Source: an uncultured Acidobacteriota bacterium (GTDB lineage Bacteria > Acidobacteriota > Thermoanaerobaculia > UBA5066). Taken from it: DNA of 64,000 bases. Where the stretch lies: assembly GCA_903845115.1 (NCBI GenBank), contig CAIMWE010000050.1, positions 47,650-111,649 on the forward strand, written 5' to 3'. The notes beneath the pieces were generated by a model. The model saw only the letters and a program-made list of their open reading frames with translations. It was not told the DNA's origin and made no database searches. Position numbers and translations under genes: made by a program. This document shows, in pieces, positions 15,936 to 24,247 of this stretch. Position 1 is the first letter of the stretch. Each line of letters opens with the position of its first letter.

Positions 15936-17588
15936 TCAGAGGGAGGTCCTCCTCAGGAAAGCCTTCTGGAAGCCGGCCACCGACGCCGGCTCGAGGTGCC
16001 TCACCTCCCGCGCGATCTCGCCGGCCCGCCTCCGTGCGGCGCCGCAGGCGAGGAGGTGGATCGCGCCGTCCGCCGCGGCGTTCCCCACCTTGACGATCCG
16101 CTCCGGCGGGATCGCCGGGAGGAGGCCGATCGCCTGGGCCGCCTCGACGGCGAGATAGAAGCCGAAAGCTCCCGCGACGAGGATCGTCCCGATCGCCTCC
16201 TCCGCGAGGTCGTGCTCGGTGAGGAGGAGGTCGAGCCCCGCCCGGATGGCCGCCTTCGTCAGCTGGATCGTCCTCACGTCGTCCTGCGTGAAGACGATGG
16301 GCCTCGCCGCCGTCTTGCCGGATGTCCGTTCCTCGTGGAGGACGACCTCCCTCTCCCCTCCCCGCTCGCGAACGAGAGGGTGCGCGAGCGAGAGCGCGCC
16401 CCGCGCGTTGACGACGCCCGTCCGGCGGAGCTCCGCCAGGAGGGAGAGGACGCCGGAGCCACAGAGGCCGGAGGGGGGAAACCCGCCGATCGTCCCGAGG
16501 CGCACCTCGCCGCCGTCGATCCGGACCCTCTCGATCGCCCCGTCCCCGGCCTTCACGCCGCAGGTGAGCCTCCACCCCTCGAACGCCGGCCCGGAAGCGC
16601 AGGAGACCGCCGTCCGCCGTCCGCCGGAGGAGAGCGTGATCTCGGTGTTCGTCCCGACGTCGAAGAGCGCCCAGCACCCGGCCGGAGGGTCCGAGAGGAC
16701 CTCCTGGAGCGCAGCGACGTGGTCGCTCCCGACGAAGCCCCCGATGTTCGGGCCGAAGGTGACGCGGGCGCCCGGGCCGAAGGAGAGCCCGAGGTCCGAG
16801 GCCGGCCGGTCCACCGCCTCGAGGAAATCCGGGCGGTAGGGGGCGCGGGCGAGACCTTCGACCGGGAGCCCGAGCAACAGATGCTGCATCACCGTGTTCC
16901 CCACGAAGGCCGCTTCGACGATCTTCTCCGGGCGGCCCGACGTCAGCTCCGATCCCAGCTCGTCGACCGCCCCGAGGACGGCCCGCTGGAGCTCGCGGCG
17001 CGCCTCCCCCTCGAGGGCCCGCTCGAGGCGGCTGATGACGTCCGCTCCCCAGGCGCCCTGGGGGTTCTCCATCGCCGCCATCGCGAGAATCTCGCCGCTG
17101 ACGAGGTCGACGAGCGCGGCCGCGAGGTTCGTCGTCCCGACGTCGACGGCGAGGCCCAGCGGACTCTCCGACCCCTCGACGAGCGAACCGTCCCGGCGCC
17201 GCCAGCGGCCTCCCCCGTCGAGGAGAACGACGGGCTCCTCGATCCGGGCCATGGAACGCGCCCCCTCCTGGCCCCGCACGACCGCGGCCGCGCTCCGGAC
17301 AGGGACGTGGACGACGCACGGCCCGGAGGGGCTCGACGTGCAGGCCCGCCTCCAGCCCGCTTCGATCTCTCCCGAATCGAAGAGCTCCCGGTCCTCCGCG
17401 CCCGGCGCGGGGACGGCCCCCTCGATCCTCACGGCGCAGCTGTCGCAGCGGCCGAGGCCGCCGCAGCTCGACGCGATCCGGACACCGAGCCTCCGGGCCG
17501 CGCCGAGGAGCGTCTCGTCCCGGCCGCGCGTTCCCTCCCGCCCCGAAGGGAGGAAGGTCACCGGGACGGAGGCGGCCGCGACGCTCAT
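15936..17588 (-). CDS. RACo-like reductive activator of corrinoid proteins
   Basis: 550 aa. The N-terminal domain is a [2Fe-2S] ferredoxin (C42-x5-C48-x2-C51-x31-C83). A linker follows, then an ASKHA ATPase-like domain (LAVDVGTTNLAAALVD, FVGNTVMQHLLLGLP, FDVGTNTEITL, SGLCGSGVLSLLAELRR). These are the parts of RACo/RamA-like activators that return accidentally oxidised Co(II)-corrinoid to the active Co(I) state using ATP. Its client is very probably the corrinoid protein encoded at 20613-21242 in the same operon. It is cytoplasmic and near the usual length (about 550-640). Confidence 0.85.
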   Translation of the reverse strand: MSVAAASVPVTFLPSGREGTRGRDETLLGAARRLGVRIASSCGGLGRCDSCAVRIEGAVPAPGAEDRELFDSGEIEAGWRRACTSSPSGPCVVHVPVRSAAAVVRGQEGARSMARIEEPVVLLDGGGRWRRRDGSLVEGSESPLGLAVDVGTTNLAAALVDLVSGEILAMAAMENPQGAWGADVISRLERALEGEARRELQRAVLGAVDELGSELTSGRPEKIVEAAFVGNTVMQHLLLGLPVEGLARAPYRPDFLEAVDRPASDLGLSFGPGARVTFGPNIGGFVGSDHVAALQEVLSDPPAGCWALFDVGTNTEITLSSGGRRTAVSCASGPAFEGWRLTCGVKAGDGAIERVRIDGGEVRLGTIGGFPPSGLCGSGVLSLLAELRRTGVVNARGALSLAHPLVRERGGEREVVLHEERTSGKTAARPIVFTQDDVRTIQLTKAAIRAGLDLLLTEHDLAEEAIGTILVAGAFGFYLAVEAAQAIGLLPAIPPERIVKVGNAAADGAIHLLACGAARRRAGEIAREVRHLEPASVAGFQKAFLRRTSL

Positions 17589-17613
17589 CGACCCCGCGGC
17601 TCCCCGGGCATTC

Positions 17614-18738
17614 CTATCCCTTGACCGCCGCGAGCATCGCCTCGACGTTCTCGATCTTCGCGTTCGGCGGCATCGTGCAGGCCGGCGCGAGGATGAAGCC
17701 GTCGCCCATCTCCTCGATCAGCTTCCGGCTGTAGGTGTAGACCTCGTCCGGCGCGGAGAAGGCGAGCATCGGCGAGGGGACGTCCCCCTTGATGCACATC
17801 CGGTCCCCGAGGACGTCCCTGATCTTGAAGATGTCGGTCGTGTGCTCGCAGGCGAAGACGCAGCTCCCCTTCGGGAATTCCCGGAAGAAGTGGAGGTCGC
17901 GTTCCCAGTCCCCCTCGAAGTGGAGGTTCGCGACGATCCCCTCCGCGTGGATCGCCTCGATCACCGCCTTCAGGTAGGGCCAGACGAAGCGCTCCCAGAA
18001 GCGCGGCGAGAGGAACCCGCTCGAGCCGCGGCCGACGCCGAGGAAGACCGTCAGCGGCTTCACGGGCAGGAAGGCGAGGACCTCCCGGATCTCCGCGATC
18101 ATCTCCGGCAGCATCACGTCCATCGCCGCCTGCACCCGGTCGGGCGTCTTGAACAGGTCGCGCATGAACTTCCCCATGCTCCGGCCGCCCGAGAGGGGCT
18201 CGAGGGGGATCGCCCCGTTGACCGGCAGCGTGAAGACCGGAAGGCCCTGCGCCATCGCGAGCTTCGCCCCTGCCGCGGCCCCGGCCATCATCTTCGGCAC
18301 GTACTCGGAGAGGTCGAGACCGAGCTTCTCCTTGCAGTACGACGCGAAGAACGGCCGCCACCCCATGACGACGATCCGGTCGTAGTCGTCCGCCGAGAGC
18401 CGTTCCGACTCGTCGACCATGTAGGGGCGCCCTTCCTCGAGCTCGCGCCCGGCGACGAGCATCCGCGCCATCAGGATCGCGCCGACGTAGTCAGGGACGC
18501 AGGACGTCATCTCCGTCGCGTCGAACCCCGGCAGGGCCGCGAACGATCGCATGATCACCTCGGCCGAGTAGACCGGCTCCGTCGAGAAGCGGGCCATGCT
18601 CGCCCCGAGGTGATTGACGCAGAACGTGTCCGAGTTCGATATCACCGGCGTCCGGTCGGGCTTCTCGAGAGCGAGCGCGGCTTTCAGGCGCGCCAGGCGC
18701 GGGAAGAACTCCGGGTGGGGGGGCGGGAAGCTCTCCAT
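17614..18738 (-). CDS. UroD-family corrinoid methyltransferase (copy 1)
   Basis: 374 aa from the ATG at 18738, which follows GGAAGG; a longer ATG at 18768 overlaps the upstream gene and is less likely. It is a TIM-barrel protein of the uroporphyrinogen decarboxylase/MtaA-CmuA superfamily (ARLKAALALEKPDRTPVI, FPKGSCVFACEHTTDI, GDRMCIKGDVPS). Such proteins move methyl groups between methoxylated substrates and corrinoid proteins with zinc. Compared with the paralogue at 19481, the metal-site area reads H273-F-E-G-D277 instead of H-F-D-S-C277, while C354 (PACTMP) is kept. The missing cysteine suggests a different substrate or role. It belongs to the corrinoid operon. Confidence 0.78.
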   Translation of the reverse strand: MESFPPPHPEFFPRLARLKAALALEKPDRTPVISNSDTFCVNHLGASMARFSTEPVYSAEVIMRSFAALPGFDATEMTSCVPDYVGAILMARMLVAGRELEEGRPYMVDESERLSADDYDRIVVMGWRPFFASYCKEKLGLDLSEYVPKMMAGAAAGAKLAMAQGLPVFTLPVNGAIPLEPLSGGRSMGKFMRDLFKTPDRVQAAMDVMLPEMIAEIREVLAFLPVKPLTVFLGVGRGSSGFLSPRFWERFVWPYLKAVIEAIHAEGIVANLHFEGDWERDLHFFREFPKGSCVFACEHTTDIFKIRDVLGDRMCIKGDVPSPMLAFSAPDEVYTYSRKLIEEMGDGFILAPACTMPPNAKIENVEAMLAAVKG

Positions 18739-18739
18739 C

Positions 18740-19447
18740 TCATCCTTCCGGGGCGAGGCCGTCGCCACCGGGTCGTGCCGTCGCCGCGGGCGGACCGAAG
18801 ATCCGCTCGACCGTCACCGTCTCCCCGGGAGCCAGCGACAGGAACTCCTCGTCCCAGGGGCCCGTGAGGAGCTTGCCGAGGAAGCGGAGCGAGCCCGGGA
18901 CGACGGCGTGTTCGAGCTTCAGCGCCTCGGCGATCAGGCGGGTCCTCTCGACGAATGCGGGGAGGTCGTAGGCGCCCGTCTCGACGACCGCGAGGCGACC
19001 GTAGTGGGCGAGCATCCGGGCCCGAAGCCTCTCGGCCCTCTCGGCTCCCCACTTGCGGATGGCGGCCTGGTGCTCGGCCCAGAGGTTCGTCTCGTGCTCG
19101 AGCCACCCCTCCGTCAGGAAATAGGTGCCGACCTCGGCCGAGACCTCCTTCCGCCGCTCGCACGACCCGAGGAGGAGCGTGATGCAGTCGTCCGCCCTCG
19201 GGAGGACGAGCCGGAAGTCCCTCGCGGTCAGCCCGACGACCGAGTTCCCGCAGTACCCGAAGGCGACGAGAACGGTCCCGGCATCCTCGATCCGGTCCAG
19301 CTCCTCCTGGAGGCGGCCCCGCAGGACCTCGGGACGGTTGTGGAGCCCCGACTCGATCCAGCGGACCTCGCCGGCGAAGCCCGTCTCGGCGGCAGCCTTC
19401 AGGACCTCGCTCTCGATCGTCCGGCAGGCGAGGAGAACCGTCCTCAT
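18740..19447 (-). CDS. DUF1638 protein associated with corrinoid methyltransferases
   Basis: 235 aa. It contains the DUF1638 pattern: an N-terminal LLACRTIESEV, the VAFGYCGNSVVGL motif, DDCITLLLGS and a conserved YFLTEGW segment. DUF1638 genes are typically found next to methyltransferase/corrinoid genes in methanogens and acetogens, where their function is unproven. Here it sits between the two UroD-type methyltransferases. Its end touches the start of copy 1 (the stop is followed by GATG). It may deliver or modify a methyl-transfer partner. Cytoplasmic, no signal peptide. Confidence 0.8.
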   Translation of the reverse strand: MRTVLLACRTIESEVLKAAAETGFAGEVRWIESGLHNRPEVLRGRLQEELDRIEDAGTVLVAFGYCGNSVVGLTARDFRLVLPRADDCITLLLGSCERRKEVSAEVGTYFLTEGWLEHETNLWAEHQAAIRKWGAERAERLRARMLAHYGRLAVVETGAYDLPAFVERTRLIAEALKLEHAVVPGSLRFLGKLLTGPWDEEFLSLAPGETVTVERIFGPPAATARPGGDGLAPEG

Positions 19448-19480
19448 CGCAAGCTCTGTTCCGCGTCCCTCGCCGGGCCG

Positions 19481-20605
19481 CTACGCCTCGACCGCCTCGA
19501 TCATCGCCATGACGTTCTCGAGCTTCGCGTTCGCGGGCATCGTGCAGGCGGGGGAGAGGATGAAGCCGTCGCCCATGTCGGCGATGAGCGCCTTGCAGTA
19601 GGCGCGGACCTGGTCCGGCGTCCCGAACGCGAGCAGCGCCGACGGGACGTCCCCCTTGATGCACATCCGGTCGCCCAGGATCTTCTTCGCGAGGCGGATG
19701 TCGGTCGCGTGGTCGCAGGCGAAGACGCAGCTCCCTTTCGGGAACTCCCGCAGGCGCGGCAGCTCGCGGTCCCAGCAGGAGTCGAAATGGAGGTTGGCGA
19801 CGACCCCCTCCTCCACGATCGCCTCGATCATCGACTTCATGTAGGGCCAGACGAATCGCTCCCAGAGCTTCGGCCCCCAGAACTCCGGCGAGCTGCGGGC
19901 GAGGCCGATGAAGACGCTGAACGGCTTCACGGGCGACTCGCGGATCGCCTGCTTGATGATCCCGATCATCTGCGGGTGGGTCGCGTCCATCGCCGCCTGG
20001 ACCCGGTCCGGCATCCGGTGGATGTCTCTCACGAAGCGGGCCATCGTCCGGCCCGCCGAGAGCGCCTCGAGCGGTGTGCCGCCGCCTAGGGCTATGGTGA
20101 ACGTTGGGATCCCGAGCGCCGCGAGGCGCTTCGTCCCCTCCATCCGGGCCGCGATCGATTGCGGGACGTACGACGGCACGTCGACCCCGAGGTGCTCCTT
20201 GGCCCACGGGACGAAGAACCCGAACCAGCCCCGCTGCGCGATGACGTCGTAGTCGGCCTCGGTCATCCGCTCCTGCTCGTCCACCATCCAGGGCGCTCCC
20301 TCGGGGAGGTCGCGCCCGGCGATCTTCATCTTGCTCAGGAAGACCGCGGCGACCCAGTCGGGCTCGGCCACGGCCATCTCTGCCGCGTCGAAGCCGGGGA
20401 GGAGCTCGAAGGAGCGCGCCGTCACCTCGGCCGAGTACATGAGCTCGGACGAGAAGCGGGACATCGGCGCGCCGATGTGGTTCGCGCAGAAGGCGTCGGA
20501 CCAGGAGATGACCGGGGTCCGGTCGGGCTTTTCGAGCGCGACAGCCGCCTTGAGGCGTGCAAGCCTCCGTCCGTAGGCCTCGCCGGGGTTCGCGGGGGCT
20601 GCCAT
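19481..20605 (-). CDS. UroD-family corrinoid methyltransferase (copy 2)
   Basis: 374 aa, ATG start. Same superfamily and length as copy 1, with shared blocks RLARLKAAVALEKPDRTPVI, FPKGSCVFACDHATDI, GDRMCIKGDVPS and SPACTMPANAK. Candidate zinc ligands are H273, C277 (LHFDSCW) and C354, arranged like the His/Cys/Cys site of MtaA-type enzymes though with wider spacing. Vanillate and veratrol O-demethylases of acetogens use UroD-type methyltransferase I proteins, so a likely task is demethylating a methoxylated aromatic onto the corrinoid protein encoded just upstream (7-bp gap). The substrate is inferred from context only. Confidence 0.82.
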   Translation of the reverse strand: MAAPANPGEAYGRRLARLKAAVALEKPDRTPVISWSDAFCANHIGAPMSRFSSELMYSAEVTARSFELLPGFDAAEMAVAEPDWVAAVFLSKMKIAGRDLPEGAPWMVDEQERMTEADYDVIAQRGWFGFFVPWAKEHLGVDVPSYVPQSIAARMEGTKRLAALGIPTFTIALGGGTPLEALSAGRTMARFVRDIHRMPDRVQAAMDATHPQMIGIIKQAIRESPVKPFSVFIGLARSSPEFWGPKLWERFVWPYMKSMIEAIVEEGVVANLHFDSCWDRELPRLREFPKGSCVFACDHATDIRLAKKILGDRMCIKGDVPSALLAFGTPDQVRAYCKALIADMGDGFILSPACTMPANAKLENVMAMIEAVEA

Positions 20606-20612
20606 CGCCGCC

Positions 20613-21242
20613 CTACGCCGCCGCCCCGGCCCTGGTCTTGAACCAGTCCACGGCGATCATCGCGTCCTTGCAGACGAGGTCCGCGCCGACATACCGGCCG
20701 GCGGCCTCGTCGAGGGGTCCCCCGCCGACGAGGATCTTCAGGCCGTCGCGCAATCCCGCGGCCTCGATCTCCTCGATGCAGCTCTTCACGTTCCCGAAGC
20801 AGGTCGTCAGGAGGCAGGAGATGCCGACCGCCGCCGGCCGGTGCTCGCGGATCGCCTCGACGAACTTCGTCGCCGGGACGTCGACCCCGAGGTCGATGAC
20901 CTTCACGCCGTGGCTCGCCAGGACGGAGCGGACGATATTCTTCCCGATGTCGTGGACGTCCTGGTGGACCGTCCCGAGGACCAGCGTGCCGAGGGTCCCG
21001 GCCGCGTCGGTGGCCTCGGTGCCGAGCTTCTTGCCCGCCTCGTTGAAGATCTCGGCGGACATGATGAGCTCCGAGAGGTAGTAGTCCTTTTCCTCGAACC
21101 TCTTCCCCACGATCGCCATCCCCTCCTGGAGGGCCGCGATGATCTCGAGGGACGGCGTTCCGTTCCCCAGGAGGCGGTCGATCTCGGAGAGGACGACGTC
21201 CTCATTCAGATCGGCCATGGCTTCCGAAAGGGCGCTGCTCAT
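20613..21242 (-). CDS. Methyltransferase corrinoid (B12-binding) protein
   Basis: 209 aa; the ATG at 21242 follows GAGGAG. Residues about 1-85 form the helical cap (LQEGMAIVGKRFEEKDYYLSE) and residues about 85-205 the Rossmann-like B12 domain. The cobalt-ligand motif is D95-x-H97-x2-G100, followed by GVDVPATKFVEAI and ILVGGGPL. It is typical of MtaC/MtbC/MtvC-type corrinoid proteins, which carry the methyl group between methyltransferase I and II. The gene stands between a PhlG-like gene and a UroD-type methyltransferase in the same operon, with a RACo-like activator further downstream. Confidence 0.92.
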   Translation of the reverse strand: MSSALSEAMADLNEDVVLSEIDRLLGNGTPSLEIIAALQEGMAIVGKRFEEKDYYLSELIMSAEIFNEAGKKLGTEATDAAGTLGTLVLGTVHQDVHDIGKNIVRSVLASHGVKVIDLGVDVPATKFVEAIREHRPAAVGISCLLTTCFGNVKSCIEEIEAAGLRDGLKILVGGGPLDEAAGRYVGADLVCKDAMIAVDWFKTRAGAAA

Positions 21243-21256
21243 TGTCGTCTCCTCGT

Positions 21257-22099
21257 TCAGGCGGCCACGAGGCCGTTCTGTTCGGCGTAGATCTGCGGAA
21301 GGAACGATGCCAGGTTCGCGTACTCGTGGACGTTGTGGACCGCGAGCCCCTTGACGACGAAGTCGGGGATCCTCACCGTGTCCGGGATGCAGCGGACCGC
21401 CTTGCGGTCGATGATCCGCATCCCCATCCAGAAGCGGGTCCGGAACTCGATACCGCCCGGGATCTCCCTCACCAGGTGGCACATGATGGCCGGAGCCTTG
21501 AAGCTCGGGACGCCGGGAGGTGGCGCGAGCATGATCGAGGCTCCCTTGCCTCCGGCAAAGGTCCCGACGTTCGGCGCCTTGAAGCGCTCCATGTCGAACC
21601 CGAACTCCTCCGGGGTCATGAACTCGATGGCGATCTTCTCGGCGCAGGGACCCCCGCAGTTCTCGATGACGTAATGGGTGAGGCCCTGGAACTTCTCCCG
21701 GAGCCCCCGCTGCGGGTCGAGAACCTTCGCCCGGTCCCGCTCCGAGAGCGAGATGTCGAAGTGGTACGGCGGATTCCAGATCTTGTACCGGAGCGGCTCG
21801 AGGGCGTGCCAGGCGAACCACCAGTCGACCATTTCGACCGTGACGCCGGGCATCGGGAGGCGGTTCGCGATGAACCCGGTCCCGTCGGGCATCACGCACC
21901 ACCCCGCCTCGCACGCGAGGTCCCCGGGGTTCAGGAGGTCGCTGCGCCGGTCCGCAGGGACGGCGAGGGACGGGTCGATCGGCCGGTCCATCGCCGCGAC
22001 CCGCTCCGCGGCTGGCTGGGCCAGCGGCTTGTAGAAGTACTTCGAGAAGGGGCGCGCGATCTCTTCCGGCGTGAGGTCGGTCATCTTGACGTCTTGCAT
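21257..22099 (-). CDS. PhlG/DAPG-hydrolase-family C-C hydrolase (copy 2)
   Basis: 280 aa. It has the family core GVTVEMVDWWFAWHALEPLRYKIW, then H113 (PPYHF), E146 (THYVIEN), GGIEFRTRFWMG and the C-terminal H255-x3-E259 (VHNVHEYANL). The order and spacing of H, E, H, E agree with the zinc ligands of Pseudomonas PhlG, which hydrolyses 2,4-diacetylphloroglucinol to monoacetylphloroglucinol and acetate. Retro-Claisen removal of an acyl chain from a phloroglucinol-type ring is the likely reaction class; the true substrate is unknown. It lies 14 bp from the corrinoid gene and 13 bp from the flavoprotein gene. Confidence 0.85.
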   Translation of the reverse strand: MQDVKMTDLTPEEIARPFSKYFYKPLAQPAAERVAAMDRPIDPSLAVPADRRSDLLNPGDLACEAGWCVMPDGTGFIANRLPMPGVTVEMVDWWFAWHALEPLRYKIWNPPYHFDISLSERDRAKVLDPQRGLREKFQGLTHYVIENCGGPCAEKIAIEFMTPEEFGFDMERFKAPNVGTFAGGKGASIMLAPPPGVPSFKAPAIMCHLVREIPGGIEFRTRFWMGMRIIDRKAVRCIPDTVRIPDFVVKGLAVHNVHEYANLASFLPQIYAEQNGLVAA

Positions 22100-22112
22100 C
22101 GCCTTTTCCCTC

Positions 22113-23858
22113 TTACTTGATCGCTTCGTACATCGTCTCGTAGAACCACGGGTCGACGACGGCCGGTGTCTTGAACCGCTCCACGGGGAGCGGCGTCGCC
22201 GAGACGACGACCTTCCCGTCCTTCAGCTCGACGTCGACCCACTTCCTCCAGGTCGCGTCGTCCCGCTTCGGGAAGTCCTCGCGGTAGTGCCACCCGCGCG
22301 ACTCGGTCCGCGCGAGGGCGCTGGTGAAGTAGATCTCGGCGCACTGGGCCATGTTCTTCAGGTCGTGGCAGAGCCCCAGCACGTGCCAGTCGCCGCCGGG
22401 GGTCACCTGATCGCACTCGGCCGCGACCTCGGCCACCCGGGCGAGCGATTCCTGGATCCGCCCGGCGCTCTTGCGGGCGCTGTAGCGCGGAGGCGAGATG
22501 ACCTCCTGGAGCCGGAAGGTCGACTCCCTCACGTCGAGGCCCTTCTCGCGGGCCATCGGGGCGTAGATCCCCTCCTTGAGCCGGGCGACCTGGTCTGCGT
22601 CGATCTCCGGCTCGGACGCCGAGGCCGCGTACTCCGCGAGCGACTTTTCCGCCAGGAGCGACGAGACCGCGGCCCAGGTGATCCCGGAGCCGCGGATCCG
22701 GCTCGGCGGTGGAACGGCGCCGGCCCAGCCGGCTCCCGACCGGCTCGTGTCCCCGAGCGCCCACATCCCCTCGAGCGACGACCGCATCTCGTGGTCGGTC
22801 ATCACGGGGCTGCACTCCCCGATGAACATGGGGATCACCTCCGGCCGCCACGAGCGGTCGGACGTGTACTTCCCCTCCCCTTCCCAGAGCCGGAGCCAGA
22901 ACTTCTTCGCCTGCGGCCGGTTCCAGCGGAAGAGGAAGTCGCCCACGGCGAGCGGGTTCTTGTAGAAGAGCTCGGTCTCCTCGAAGGAGATCGGCCCCTT
23001 CCCGTCCCGGACCTCCTTCTCCATCCCCAGGATGATCCCGAGGTCGACGTCGGTCTCGAAGTCGGGGCAGTACTTCTTCGCGATCCACTCGTTGTCGGCG
23101 TTGTAGAGGGCGTACTGGCTCCCGACCATCGCCGCCTGGTTCCCGCGCAGCCCGAGGTTGTAGAAGTTCGAGAACTCGGCGTTCCGCATCCGGGCGCCGG
23201 CGCGCCACGCCGCCGCGATCCCGTCCCCGCGCGCGCTCGACCACATGTTGGCGACCATCCAGCAGCAGGAGCCGGTCGCGTTGACGACCGCTTTCGCCTT
23301 GAAGGTCCGGAACGCGCCGTTCGTGATGTCGAAGCCGACCGCCCCCACCACGCGGTTCCCCTGAGTCAGGAGGTCGACCACCTGCGTCTTGTCGACCGCC
23401 TTCACGCCGTACTTCAGGGCGACCTTCCGGAGCTTCATCAGGATGTCGAGGTCGAAGGCGCAGAGGGCCCAGAGCGGGAGGAGGCCCGAGCGCGCGAGCG
23501 AGCCGTCGGCCTCCCGGGCCACGTTCACGCCCCAGCGCTCGAGGTGCGCGACCATCTCCATCGTCGTCCCGCAGACCTTCTCGAGGAGCTCCTGGTCCTC
23601 CAGCCCGTGGCCGTGGTGCGCGGAGTAGTACTCGCGGAACTTCCCGACGTCGTCCTTCTCCTCCATGACCCACATGACCCCGGCCCCCTTGTTCGCCTTC
23701 GACCCGGACCACCCCGCCGTCGACTTCTCGACGAGGAGGACGGAGAGTTCCGGGTTCAGCTCCTTGACCCGGTTCGCCACGATGTACCCGGCCAGGCCGG
23801 CGCCCAGGATCAGGACGTCCGCGGAGTGGACTTCACCGTTGGTGTCGAGGCTCGCCAT
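22113..23858 (-). CDS. Fumarate-reductase/AprA-like FAD flavoprotein (pair 1)
   Basis: About 581 aa from the ATG at 23858 (after GGGGGA); an ATG at 23882 is possible. The FAD dinucleotide fold is DVLILGAGLAGYIVANRV, the substrate-domain region includes SSARGDGIAAAWRAGARMRNAEF, and GALGDTS-type residues (MWALGDTSRSG) close the FAD site. Helical C-terminal regions follow, as in succinate dehydrogenase/adenylylsulfate reductase alpha subunits. There is no Tat signal and no covalent-FAD histidine context that I can identify. The neighbouring ferredoxin gene, transcribed first, is the obvious electron partner, giving an AprBA-like two-subunit enzyme. The substrate is unknown; an oxidation or reduction of the ring intermediate is plausible. 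Confidence 0.8.
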   Translation of the reverse strand: MASLDTNGEVHSADVLILGAGLAGYIVANRVKELNPELSVLLVEKSTAGWSGSKANKGAGVMWVMEEKDDVGKFREYYSAHHGHGLEDQELLEKVCGTTMEMVAHLERWGVNVAREADGSLARSGLLPLWALCAFDLDILMKLRKVALKYGVKAVDKTQVVDLLTQGNRVVGAVGFDITNGAFRTFKAKAVVNATGSCCWMVANMWSSARGDGIAAAWRAGARMRNAEFSNFYNLGLRGNQAAMVGSQYALYNADNEWIAKKYCPDFETDVDLGIILGMEKEVRDGKGPISFEETELFYKNPLAVGDFLFRWNRPQAKKFWLRLWEGEGKYTSDRSWRPEVIPMFIGECSPVMTDHEMRSSLEGMWALGDTSRSGAGWAGAVPPPSRIRGSGITWAAVSSLLAEKSLAEYAASASEPEIDADQVARLKEGIYAPMAREKGLDVRESTFRLQEVISPPRYSARKSAGRIQESLARVAEVAAECDQVTPGGDWHVLGLCHDLKNMAQCAEIYFTSALARTESRGWHYREDFPKRDDATWRKWVDVELKDGKVVVSATPLPVERFKTPAVVDPWFYETMYEAIK

Positions 23859-23888
23859 CGCTTCCCCCTGCTTCGGTGCCATGTCCGG

Positions 23889-24137
23889 TCAACCCGCCAC
23901 GTAGGAAAGGGGGTAGAAAGACCTCGGATAGGGCTCCGGGATCCGGACCGGGTTGTGGGGGATCACCTTCACCGCCCCGTCCGGACAGGAGAGCTCGCAC
24001 CAGTTGCAGGTCGCGCACTCCTGGGGGTACCGGACCTGCGGAAACTCTTCCTCCCAGACGATGACGTCGTTGAAGCAAGCCTTGTAGCAGCGCTTGCAGC
24101 TGTTGCAGAGGTCGTGGTCGATCGTGATGACGTGCAT
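23889..24137 (-). CDS. Two-[4Fe-4S] ferredoxin subunit (pair 1)
   Basis: 82 aa; the ATG at 24137 follows a GGAGGAAGC ribosome site. Two clusters are predicted: CNSCKRCYKAC and CATCNWCELSCP, both C-x2-C-x2-C-x3-C. A C-terminal tail of about 20 residues may contact the flavoprotein, as in AprB. It is the first gene of the corrinoid/PhlG operon and directly precedes the flavoprotein gene. A longer reading frame upstream of 24137 would run into the promoter and operator, so the shorter start is right. Confidence 0.88.
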   Translation of the reverse strand: MHVITIDHDLCNSCKRCYKACFNDVIVWEEEFPQVRYPQECATCNWCELSCPDGAVKVIPHNPVRIPEPYPRSFYPLSYVAG

Positions 24138-24167
24138 GGCTGCTTCCTCCGGTTGAACCCACGATGC

Positions 24168-24212
24168 AATACAGGCGTACCGTAGAATAGAAGCGTGCGC
24201 ACCCTCCGTCAA
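24168..24212 (-). promoter_or_regulatory. Promoter and operator B of the corrinoid/PhlG operon
   Basis: On the minus strand TTGACG (24207-24212) and TATTCT (24184-24189) are spaced by exactly 17 nt, a good sigma-70-type promoter. Two nucleotides after the -10 lies the palindrome AATACAGGCGTACC (24168-24181, core TACAGGCGTA), covering the expected start site. The same geometry is found at 34122-34166. A regulator bound here would block initiation, suggesting repression in the absence of substrate. Confidence 0.7.
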
Positions 24213-24247
24213 GGGCCAAATGGGCCGGCGATGGGGGCGGGCGTCCG

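Noticed and set aside
23889..24212. Ferredoxin start at 24212
   Set aside because: That codon is inside the -35 box of the promoter. The ATG at 24137 has a good ribosome site and gives a standard ferredoxin N-terminus.
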